Origin: Lampris incognitus
Taxonomy: Eukaryota > Chordata > Actinopteri > Lampriformes > Lampridae
DNA: 64,000 nucleotides
Reading direction: 5' to 3'
Assembly (NCBI RefSeq): GCF_029633865.1
Contig: NC_079216.1
Span: 60,782,232 to 60,846,231, forward strand
Shown here: piece after piece, positions 45,507 through 55,592 of the stretch
Layout: each line of letters opens with the position of its first letter
Position numbering within the stretch: the stretch's first letter is position 1
Position numbers and translations under genes: made by a program
Notes under the pieces: generated by a model
The model's database searches: none
Told to the model about the DNA's origin: nothing
What the model saw: only the letters and a program-made list of their open reading frames with translations

Positions 45507-47629
45507 GAGGATCAAATCATTGACAAGACAGCATGTGGACCCCGTCAGGCTTCACTGTGTGCAGCCGCGCTGCTGGTCTCCATGCTAACTCTTCAGAAGA
45601 GCACGTCATGTATTTTTATATCTCTGCTAGACATTTGTATGTGCTTTTGTTTAAAGAAGTTCCCTTTTTTTTGTTAGCTAAGGGTCACCGCTGTCCTGAG
45701 AGCTCCTCGACTTAACGTTTATTATTTCAGTAATTTAAAGTCATTGTGATTTGTGACAGCTGTAGTGGACTCATGCACATAATTCACCATTGCTTGTTTG
45801 TATTAAGTTGAGTGTTCACTTTTAACTCCTGAGACCAGAGCTTTTGTTTGGTATGCATTCGTTTTTGTTTTGTAAGCGTGACATCATACGAGGCTGCATG
45901 GTCTCTGGGGGCCTCAGTGTGCAGCCAAGGTAACGGAGCAGCATGTTGTCAAGGCCGGGTTGTAAAATGAAAAATAAACGACACACGCGTTCGTGTTTTC
46001 AAAGAGAGAAGTTGTTCGTCTGTTTTCTCCGAAATTCCCCACTGGTGACCCCGACGCTCGTCTGCTGGACGTTTGCAGAGACAGCGCCTCACGAACATGT
46101 CGACTAATCCAGTTTCTCTCGAGCTGCCGGAGTTCCAGGAGTCATCAGCCTCGGCTTGGTTCGCCCAGACGGAGGCACAGTTCATGCTGCAGGAAATCAC
46201 CGCGGATGCCACAAAATACTGCAGTGAATTCAGGGGGCAGCCTGGGAACCGCCGCAGCCGGGACGCGAACCTGGAGCTCCCGCACCACGGGCGACGTTAA
46301 CCAGTCGACTAAACTTTAGTCGACCCATTAGCCTAGGGCTAATGAGTCTATTTACCCATTCACATTACATTAATGTTATGTGGTGTCGGCCCTCGGGAGT
46401 TCAACAGCAACCAGAGTGGTGAGTTTCCTCAAAAACCCTCGGCAGCAGGATAAATACGAGACACTCAAGGCTCATCTGTTGATAACTCTTGAATTTTCTG
46501 ACGCTGAGCGGGCCAGCTGGCTTTTCTCTCTACAAGGTCTCGGTGACAGTACGCCGTCTGAACTCATGGACAGGATGCTGGATCTTCTGGGAGAGCAAAG
46601 GCCCGACATCCTTTTGTCCAACTGTTTCTGCAATAGCTGCCTTCTCAGGTATGGGCTGCTTTGGCCAGCACTGCCATCACTTACTGTCGTGCTCTGGCCG
46701 AGGAGGCTAATACATTTTTCATGGCTGGTGAACAGCACTGTGCGGCCATGCTTTTTTCCTGCCCAAGCATTTTCACCACTGCCGGGAAACACAACAGTTG
46801 CTGCCTTAACAGCAGCTCCTCAACAGCGGCGGGACCCTGGCCTGTGTTTTTACCACGCGAAGTTCAGACCCAAGACCATGCGGTGCTGATCTCCATGCAG
46901 TTTTCAGGGTGGCGGGAAACGCTGGGGTCAGCTCTCAATAGTGGCCATGTGCTTCGGCTGAACTGGCAGGCTGCTGTTCAGCCAAGACACCATCTCCGGA
47001 TGGCAGTTCTTATGCGACACGGGCACGCAGAGGACCATCCTGCCCGCATCAAGAGTAGACATCCTGTCCTGCGGATATGGCCCCCCCTATGGAAGCTGCT
47101 AACTAGGCAGTCCCATCCACACTTATGGCACTAGGTACGTGGAGCTGTGTTTCGGTGGACAGCGGTTTGGTTGGGATGGCTAAACTGGCAATCCCCCTCC
47201 TTGGCACGGATTTCCTATGCACCTATGGACTGCTGGTGGATGTCAAAAACCACCACTTGATCGACACTGTCACTTTATAGATTTAAATAATTTAAATAGT
47301 ATAATTCCATTATGATTCTGTTATCCTCTTTCAGTGTTTTAGGGTCTGAAATTAACTTTTTGGCTTACTGGCCAAGGGGACTGGTAGACGAAAAAATCTA
47401 CAGACCAAGCATATTTTTTACCGGCCAAAATAATCAGTAGCCTTTTTTGTGTGCCATACATACGTTTTCAGTACATATCAATGAGAGAATAAGGTATTGT
47501 GTTGAATAAAAGCTTTTAAAAAATGTGACAAGAGCAGATTTGAAGCAAAAATATTTTTATGTAAAATTAGTCAATGGTTAAATGTTACAAGTTTTCACGT
47601 TTTATTTGCAGTATTATTATAACTACTCA

Positions 47630-48350
47630 AGTGCTCCACATGCCCATCCCTAGTCCTAGACTACTTCTCACTCTATAGCAGCCACTCTCTTTGCACCGTC
47701 CATGAATTCTGGCCTCCTGCTCCTGACAGAGTCTTGGTGCCAGAGACCAACAGCACTGGTTGGGGTCATACTCCCTGATCTCGGGAGATGACAGCTGCAC
47801 CATCAGTGGATCTGAGAGTGTGTCTGAGTTGAGGTTGGACTGCCAATCAGTTTTGACCTGTTTCATGGTGCTGAATGCGGTACCCACAGCGACTCCTTTT
47901 TTTTTAATCCAAACTGCAAAAATCAAGCATCACATTAATTCACACATTATGTAATACTATTAATTCAATCAATTAATAATTCAAGAAAATTATGCCATCT
48001 AATATAGCGAGCTAGTCAGCCACAGTCTTTTGCTGCGTATAACAAGATTGGCGCTGACGAGTCCCAAGAGATAACAAAGCTAGCACACAGCTAACATTAG
48101 TGCAAGCTAGGTGTCACATACTAGTGCTAGCTGGCTAACGTTAGCTACAGCCAGCACTTTGTTTAAGCTGTATAAGGATATTTTGAGATGACAACTAAAT
48201 TCACTTACTTGCACATCCATTCGAAGTCGGAGAGTGGTCTCGCCTTCTTGCCAATGGCATGCACATTCCTAAACATGTTCTGCATTCTCATGCTGGTCTG
48301 CTTGGACATGGCTATTAGTGCCTTTACGGAGGATGTTGTGAGGACAGGCT
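47630..48350 (-). pseudogene. Fragments of a ZNF862-like/hAT-derived gene
   Basis: On the minus strand, 48,345-48,209 reads through MRMQNMFRNVHAIGKKARPL and SDFEWMCK and ends at a GTAAGT donor. Around 47,926-47,640 a second open block has SDTLSDPLMVQLSSPEIREY. Both match my memory of the many fish zinc finger 862-like proteins with hAT-type C-termini. The middle of the protein is missing. It sits inside the Gypsy element and looks like a decayed, intron-bearing copy. Confidence 0.4.
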
Positions 48351-48420
48351 CCGATTGAGCCCAAGAGCGAGAGGCACAGGTAATGTGACATCTGGAGGTC
48401 TCATGTTCCTTGATGTTTTC

Positions 48421-48830
48421 TACATTACATTACAGTCATTTAGCCGACGCTTTTATCCAAATCGACTTACAATAAGTGCATTTAACGTAGCAAATCAGGA
48501 GAACTACAAGTCATCAGAGGTCATAAGTGCATCTAAGAGCAAAACCAGTGCTAAAGTAAAAGTGCAAGAGAGAGATTTTTTTTTTTAATGAGTGAGTACA
48601 ATAAGTGCTAAGAACAAGTAACAGGGTAGTAGTTCTTAAAGAGGTGAGTTTTCAACCTGCACCGAAACACGGGCAGCGACTCCGCTGTCCTGACATCAGT
48701 GGGGAGTTCATTCCACCACTGTGGGGCCAGGACAGAAAAGAGCCGTGACCGGGTCGATCGGCAGCGAGGGCCTCTGAGCGACAGGGCAACCAGGCTTCCC
48801 ATTTGGACTGTTAAGAGTTCCTGTGCATGC
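48421..48830 (-). mobile_element. L2-like LINE 3' end fragment
   Basis: The minus-strand frame ends with RLFSVLAPQWWNELPTDVRT and FRCRLKTHLF, the C-terminus typical of L2/CR1-like LINEs in fish. The 3' tail is ATGTAATGTAATGT-like (plus-strand ACATTACATTAC at 48,422). It lies inside the Gypsy element. Confidence 0.6.
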
Positions 48831-51399
48831 CGTTCGGCCTCAAAAACGCTGCACAGACATTCCAGCACGTCATGGATTCAGTTGTATGGGACCTGCCTTT
48901 CATCTCCGTCTAGCTAGACGACATCCTCATCGCCAGCAACTCCAAAGCAGAACACCTATCTCACCTGTGGACACTTTTTGAGAGGCTCAGCCAGCACAGG
49001 CTGATTGTCAACCCAGCCAAGAGCCAGTTTGGGCTGACCACCATCGACTTCCTCGGACGTCGAATCACCAAAGACGGGGCGGTACCCCTCCCGTCAAAGG
49101 TGGACACCATTGCGAACTTCCTACAACTTCTCCCAGTTAAGTCCCTGCAGGAGTTCCTCAGTATGGTGAACTTTTACTACCGCTTTATCCCTGGAGCTGC
49201 TCAACTCATGCGACCCTTGTACGTGGCCCTGAAAGGCAAAGCCACCAAACACACTGTGGACTGGCCCGCAGAGAGGAACAAGGCATTTGTGGACGCTAAG
49301 ACTGCTTTTGCTGATGCAGCAATGCTGGCACACTCTTCACCCAAGGCTCCAATTGCCAATTATGCAGTCGGTGTCAGTGCGGTGCATGAGCAGTGGGTGA
49401 ATGGTGGTTGGCAGCTGCTCGCTTTCTTCAGCGAACGGAAGTACAGCACCTTTGACCAGGAGCTTCTTGCCCTCTGCCTCGCCATTCGACACTTCTGTTC
49501 CCTGCTGGAGGCCCGCCAGTTCATGGCGTTTGTGGACTACAAACCACTGATGTTCGCCATGGCCAAGGTGGCTGAGCCGTGGTCCACCCGCCAGTAGCGA
49601 CAGCTCTCCTACATCTCGTAGTTTACCGCAGATGCATGTTGCTGGCAAAACCAACCTCATCGCCGACTGCCTCTCCCAGGCCATCACAGGGGCCATCAAC
49701 TTGGGACTTGACAACGCCCGCATGGCAGCTGACCAGCCCGCCGACCCAGATGTGCAGGCTTTCACGACGGCTGTCTCAGGGCTGCAGTTAGAGGACATGG
49801 CTTTCGACGGTGCTCGTACTACACTCCTGTGCGACATCTCCACAGGTCAGTTCCGGCCCGTCATTCCCACTGGATGGAGGCGGTGTGTTTTTGACGCTGT
49901 CCATGGCCTCTCCCACCCAGGTAAAAATCCATCTCAAAGACTGGTGGCAGCCAAGTTCATCTGGCACAGGCTCAAAAAAGACATGAGAAAGTGGGCTGAC
50001 ACCTGTGTGGAGCGCCAGAACTCTAAAGTGCAACTCCACACCAAATAAAAGGCCCCCCTGGTGCAGTACCTGGTACCCAAAAGGAGGTTTGACCATGTAA
50101 ACGTGGACCTGGTGGGCCCCCTGCCCCCCTCCCAGGATTTTACTTACTTCCTCACAATGGTGGACAGGACCACTCGATGGCTGGAAACCAACCCACTGTC
50201 ATCAATGACGTTCACCAAGGTAGCCCAGGCATTCATCGGGACCTGGGTAGCCCAGTTTGGCACCCCATCTGACCTCTCCTCTGACCAGGGCTCACAGTTT
50301 ACGTCTGAGCTCCGGAACACAGTCGCAGAGAGCCTAGGGCTGAAGCTCCACTGCACCACCGTATACCACCCGCAGGCCAATGGGTTGTGCGAGCGGTTTC
50401 ATTGTTCAATGAAAGATGCTCTTCGGGCCAGCCTCAAGGACAGCGGCTGGGTCAACAGGCTCCCATGGGTAATGTTGGGCCTCAGGACCGCCCCTACGTC
50501 CTCGTCTGCTGAACTGGCTTATGGCAAGCCACTGCGGATCCCAGGGGATTTCATCCCAAACACCACGGCTCCCTGGTCTGCAGCCCACCAACAGACCACC
50601 AGAGTTTTCGCACCAGTCCCCACTTCACAACACGGCATCTCGCAGTCTCACGTCCCCGGAAGTCTGCAGTCAGCAGACTATGTTTTCACCCGCCACGACA
50701 AACACCGTGCAGCCTCCCTGCAATGGCCCGTTCTGCATCCTGCAAACCGGGGACCAAGCACTTTGTTGTGGACGTTGGTGGCAAGCCGGAGCGCATTTCC
50801 GTGGATTGCCTCAAACCGGCTCACCTGGACTTCGGACTGACTTGTTGGAGTGGCCCCTCCTACCCTGCTCCCACCCCCCAACAAGGCCCCTAAAGCTCCT
50901 ACACCCCCACCCCGCCACAGGATCCCTAAGGCCCCTCCAGCGGGAGCCCTGGCCCCTGCTTCCATTCGGCAGAGCCGTTCTGGCTGTGCCATCCAGCCTC
51001 TGCCATGTTAACTCTTCCTGTTATGGTGAATACTGGGGGGACGTGTGTAGTGGACTTATGGACATAATTCACCATAGCTTGTTATTTGTATTAAGTTGAC
51101 ATGCTCACTTTAAGGGTTCAGGGTGTAGCCATGGTAATGGAGCGCCATATTGCAGAGGCGGGGATGTGAAATGCAAAATAAACAACACAGGCGTTCGCGT
51201 TGTCAAAGAGAGAAGTTGTTCGTCTATGTTTTCTACCAACTTCCATACAGTGCCATTTCAGAGATGGACCAAACATTAGCGGTCTGTCATTAGGGTTCGC
51301 GTACGCGACGTTTCGTTCATGCTTTCCTACTAAATTGCAGCAGCTAATTAGTGAGTTGGCGTGGCTAACAGCACAGCATTGTAAGCGGTTATTTTCTTG

Positions 51400-51510
51400 C
51401 CAGGTGCGGGATTCGATCTGTGGTGTACTGCACCACAAGGCGACATCGCTACCCGCTCGGCTAAAGGGTCAGACCCGTTAGCTAGGGGCTAACGTGTCTT
51501 ATTAGTAGTT
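51400..51510 (-). repeat. tRNA-like repeat, inverted copy (left arm)
   Basis: On the minus strand: TTTAGCCGAGCGGGTAGCG (A-box-like) and ATCGAATCCCGCACC (B-box-like), preceded by GTTAGCCCCTAGC. It pairs with the plus copy at 51,950-52,075. The arms do not make a complete cloverleaf, so this is tRNA-derived, not a tRNA gene. Confidence 0.65.
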
Positions 51511-51949
51511 TACAGTCGTCACCCTACCCGGAAGCGCGCCCTCGCGCTTTGTTATTCCGCGCTCAGACTTCTGAGGATCTGCACACTTCCGGATCCCACC
51601 GCTGCCACCAATGTAACCGAGGGTTTGTTGATGTCTGTGAAGTCTTTCTCCGATTCTCCAACTCCCCTCGGCAACCTGGCGGTCCATCGTATCGCTTCCC
51701 GCGTTTCCCGTCGTCGTCTGATATAATAACAAGGGCGCTGATTGGCTGAGCCCCACCACCCTTTCGAGTGACTAAATACGCAACGAACAAGTCCTTCGTC
51801 ACATGGACAGCGCCATGTGAGATTTGTATTGCTGGGGAAAGTTGCGTTTTCCGTGTTGCGTTTTCAGATTGCCAATCAAGCGTCTACTCATATACTTTCG
51901 TAAAGTGTGTGTGTGTGGTGTTAGTGTAGATAACGGGACCGAAAATTAA

Positions 51950-52075
51950 AGCTAATAATACACGTTAGCCCCTACCCAGCGAATCTGACCCTTTAGCCGA
52001 GCGGTTAGTGATGTCGCCTTGCGGTGCAATACACTCCATATCGTATACCGCACCGGGCAAGAAAATAACCAGTTA
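51950..52075 (+). repeat. tRNA-like repeat (right arm)
   Basis: Plus-strand copy: ACACGTTAGCCCCTACC, TTTAGCCGAGCGGTTAGTG, then a diverged B box and GGGCAAGAAAATAACC. It is the inverted partner of 51,400-51,510; the two enclose about 440 bases. Confidence 0.65.
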
Positions 52076-52280
52076 CACACTTACGATCCTAATTCTTTTT
52101 GGAGGTGGTAGGTATTGTCTCAGAGAGTAAGGGAAAAATCCCAGAAAATTAAAATTATACATAATTATGCGTAAATATGCAAAGTATGCATTTTTCTAAA
52201 ACTGGCTAAAAAAACCCCACTTTTCTCGGCATTTCAGATGATTCTGAGCATCTTTGATTTTTTTTCACCTCTATAAAAAA

Positions 52281-52747
52281 TTTGGTAACACTTTAGTATG
52301 GGGAACGTAGTCACCATTAATTAGGTGCTTATTAGTATGCAAATTAGCAACATATTGGCTCTTAATTGGTCATTATTACGTACTCATTAATGCCTTATTC
52401 TGCATGGCCTTATTATACAACCAGTAAGCCATTAACTATGAGTTTTCCCTCTATAACCTCAGAAGTATTGCTTATTAGTAGTACCATCTCAATAGGCTTT
52501 GCTTAGTATGGACTTTATAAGGTGGTAGTACCACAAGAAGAGTTATTCTCCCTTACTAGCACTTAATGAATATGGTCTGTTCTTACATAACAACACACAA
52601 AACTACAAGTGTTCATAGTGTTAAATTACTGTAAATTAAGTTTTTGTTACTTAGAATATGTTCCCCATACTAAAGTGACATCTTGATCATTACTAATTCA
52701 CTAGTAATTAAGTTTTTTTATGTTCCCCATACTAAAGTGTTGCCAAA
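52281..52747. mobile_element. MITE with GGTAACACTTTAG inverted termini, copy 1
   Basis: Terminal TTTGGTAACACTTTAGTATG is matched at the far end by its complement (CATACTAAAGTGTTGCCAAA). A subterminal repeat of the end (GTTCCCCATACTAAAGTGAC) lies at about 52,665. Total 467 bases, no coding capacity. The GGTAACACTTTA terminus is common in vertebrate non-autonomous DNA elements. Confidence 0.8.
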
Positions 52748-53016
52748 CATTTTTTCTGGGACTTAGAAATGTTTTGGCATTATGCAAAATATATGCATTT
52801 TTGCAAAGATGCACTTATGATCCTAATTTTTTTTTTTTGGAGGTGGTAGGTATTGTCTCAGAGAGTAAGGGAAAAATCCCAGAAAATTAAAATTATGCAT
52901 AATTATGCGTAAATATGCAAAGTATGAATTTTTCTAAATCTGGCTAAAAAAACCCACTTTTCTCGGCATTTCAGATGATTCTGAGCATCTTTGATTTTTT
53001 TCACCTATATAAAAAA

Positions 53017-53483
53017 TTTGGTAACACTTTAGTATGGGGAACGTAGTCACCATTAATTAGGTGCTTATTAGCATGCAAATTAGCAACATATTGGCTCTTA
53101 ATTGGTCATTATTACGTACTCATTAATGCCTTATTCTGCATGGCCTTATTATACAACCAGTAAGCCATTAACTATGAGTTTTCCCTCTATAACCTCAGAA
53201 GTATTGCTTATTAGTAGTACCATCTCAATAGGCTTTGCTTAGTATGGACTTTATAAGGTGGTAGTACCACAAGAAGAGTTATTCTCCCTTACTAACACTT
53301 AATGAATATGGTCTGTTCTTACATAACAACACACAAAACTACAAGTGTTCATAGTGTTAAATTACTGTAAATTAAGTTTTTGTTACTTAGAAGATGTTCC
53401 CCATACTAAAGTGACATCTTGATCATTACTAATTCACTAGTAATTAAGTTTTTTTATGTTCCCCATACTAAAGTGTTACCAAA
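53017..53483. mobile_element. MITE with GGTAACACTTTAG inverted termini, copy 2
   Basis: Same 467-base element in the second tandem unit, so it was copied by the tandem duplication and not by a new insertion. Confidence 0.8.
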
Positions 53484-54562
53484 CATTTTTTCTGGGACTT
53501 AGAAATGTTTTGGCATTATGCAAAATATATGCATTTTTGCAAAGATGCACTTATGATCCTAATTTTTTTTTGGAGGTGGTAGGTATTGTTCCAGAGAGGA
53601 CTAGAAAAATAGCAGAACATTAAAAATATAATTATAATAATTATGCATAATTATGCAAAATACGCATTTTCTAAAAATGGCTAAAAACCACTTTTCTCGG
53701 CATTTCAGATGATTCTGAGCATTTGGGGGGAGGGAGTTGGAGTGGGGGGGGGGGGTTTAGGGGCAGGGGGAAGGCGGTTAGCTGGCAGGATGAAGAGGAG
53801 GGAGATTTAGACGGGTGGAGAACCAAACCGCTACATAGTAGCGGGGTTCTTCTAGTAACTATATATCTTCTAAATACCATAGCAAAGCATGATATATATA
53901 TATATATATATATTTTTTTTAATTTTTTTTTTAATTTAGTCATTCACTAGTGGTTATTTTTTTAGGATAGCTACACTGGCAAGTATGGCACTGTATTTTC
54001 GAAATCCCTGTTTTCTAATGGCCAGTACCTTTTAAAACAGGTGGTGAATTTTGTCAAGAGAGATCGGTTATTAAATTCATCTACCTGCTGTTTTTTTTTA
54101 CACCTGAGGATCAGGATACACGCTGCACGAGGATCAGATATATAAACAGCATCAATTTCATACAATGAAGTCTTAATAGGCCTACTACCTATCAATGTGA
54201 TTTGAACAGGGATAGGCATTTCTTTGTCCTCTGAAGAGAGCGGTGGATGGGTCGAAATAAGTCCAATGATAGTCAGCAAGAAGTTCTGAGTTCAAATAAA
54301 GGTGATTCTTCAAACTTTGAAATCTTAAACTTTAGCCCCGATGTACAGGGTGCTCTGCTGGCAGGAATGGGTTGTCCAAAAAGTCCGATAGGCGCTGAGT
54401 GTGCATATCTGGTGACAATGCAAGAAGCTCCAGAAAGACCAAAAGCTACCCTGAGACCTTTGCTTTGAGACCTTTGCTTGAGTTAAGGTGTATTAATGCA
54501 ATCACCAATCATACTCATCTAATGATTGTATTGTAACGTGAATGCATAAGACACGCCGGCTG

Positions 54563-54645
54563 GCGGGTCTCACCCTTTAGTCGAGCGGTTAACGCTGCCT
54601 CCTGCGGTGCGGGCGGCACGGGTTCGCGTCCCGGCCGCGGCACTT
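54563..54645 (+). repeat. tRNA-like repeat, third full copy
   Basis: CCCTTTAGTCGAGCGGTTAA (A box) and CGGGTTCGCGTCCCGG (B box region) on the plus strand. The head is better preserved than the other copies, but the anticodon arm is not canonical, so I do not call a tRNA gene. Confidence 0.55.
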
Positions 54646-55218
54646 CCTGTGGTTGCGTTGTCCCCTGAATTCGCTACAGTATGCTATACTATTTAGGGTC
54701 AAGTGTAACTGACTAATAACTGTTTTCTGTCTCTGCGTTGTGTAGTTCAGTGAGACACATACAGCGGTGGGGGAGATCTGTGGGGTTTATTGTTTCCTCA
54801 CAAAAAAAAACAAAAACGGGCATCAGTCACACAGCTTGTCCTCTGCACCGGTCCACGCCACAGCTCCGAGCACGCGTCCTTACCGAAGCGGGGCTCAGAG
54901 GTGTCACACCAAAACAGCGCCCCCGGGGAACAAAGGGTATGAATTTAAAACCGCTAGGGTGGAACCTATTTACAGCTAGGAACTAGTTTTGGGGAAGTTC
55001 ACAATTAAAAAAAAAAGATAAAGAAATAGAATAAGATAAGAAATTTGGCTCGGCTACGCAAGCTCTCTGACTAATCAATACATTCCTTAAAAAAACCGCC
55101 TAATTTGTCAGGGAAAACTTAAAACATTGTTCTAACGTCAATATCAATCCGGAAATCCTTCACTAAAGCTTGCGCCGCTTTCAACTGTCGTGGTTGGATA
55201 AGGCCAAGCCCACACACG

Positions 55219-55232
55219 TTACGTCACTTCCG
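55219..55232. promoter_or_regulatory. Candidate usp3 promoter motif: CRE-like plus ETS-like site
   Basis: TTACGTCACTTCCG lies about 370 bases upstream of the usp3 ATG. It joins a near-consensus CRE/ATF site to a CACTTCCG ETS-type core, a pairing common in housekeeping promoters. No TATA box is evident nearer the gene. Promoter function is inferred from motif and position. Confidence 0.35.
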
Positions 55233-55592
55233 TGAGTTGTTTTCATCTGTAGTAAGCTAACACGTTATCTTTAGCCCAAACTTTAGCTCTCGTTACGGAA
55301 AATACGCTCCTTATTTCCTAGCAATTTAACCAGTAGGGACACCAAAACGTTACATTTACTCGGAAACTACTTAGTTTCGAGCTATGTTAGCCATATGAAT
55401 AGCCATCTAGCGTGTTAGACAAATTAGCATAGTCAAACGCACGTCAGCTAATCTAGCCCGGTAGCTAGCTGTTAAACAAGCCAGTTTACGTTAACCCAAA
55501 TAAATAAAGTAGCTAACAGCAGCTATCCAGCTAGACCTCGGTAACTGTTGATGCAGTTGTCCTTGCTAGCTCACATTGCCGATTCTTAATTG

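Larger units (their letters stand above)
45761..51250 (+). mobile_element. Ty3/Gypsy LTR retrotransposon, broken
   Basis: Parts in order: 5' LTR (45,761 to about 46,042, starting TGTAGTGG), a primer-binding-like TGGTGACCCC at 46,043, gag-like region (46,097-46,620), protease-like region (about 46,980-47,280), reverse transcriptase and RNase H (about 48,830-49,597), integrase (49,632 to about 50,840), a G-rich polypurine tract at about 51,035 and the 3' LTR (51,047 to about 51,250). Unrelated DNA, including LINE and hAT-like pieces, occupies about 47,280-48,830, and a tRNA-like block lies in gag. The LTRs differ clearly, so the insertion is old. It is a fossil with of the order of five to ten breaks. 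Confidence 0.88.
52080..53720. repeat. Tandem repeat of a 735-bp unit, two full copies and a partial third
   Basis: GGAGGTGGTAGGTATTGT recurs at 52,101, 52,839 and 53,572, giving periods of 738 and 733 bases. Copies 1 and 2 are nearly identical over their whole length; copy 3 is diverged and ends after the GGCATTTCAGATGATTCTGA block near 53,720. Each full unit contains one MITE. Confidence 0.92.
53721..55592. other. Intergenic up to usp3
   Basis: It holds a G-rich run with G-quadruplex pattern (53,725-53,772), a TA/T run (53,891-53,936), one tRNA-like repeat copy (54,563-54,645), and from 55,200 the presumed usp3 promoter and 5' UTR with many small GCTAGC/GTTAGC motifs. Confidence 0.4.

Noticed and set aside
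53671-53950. Gly- and Leu/Pro-rich frames
   Set aside because: They are low-complexity translations of a G-rich tract and a TA/T run.
54563-54645. tRNA-Leu-like gene
   Set aside because: The B box is good, but the anticodon arm is not canonical and diverged copies at 51,400 and 51,950 show it is a repeat.
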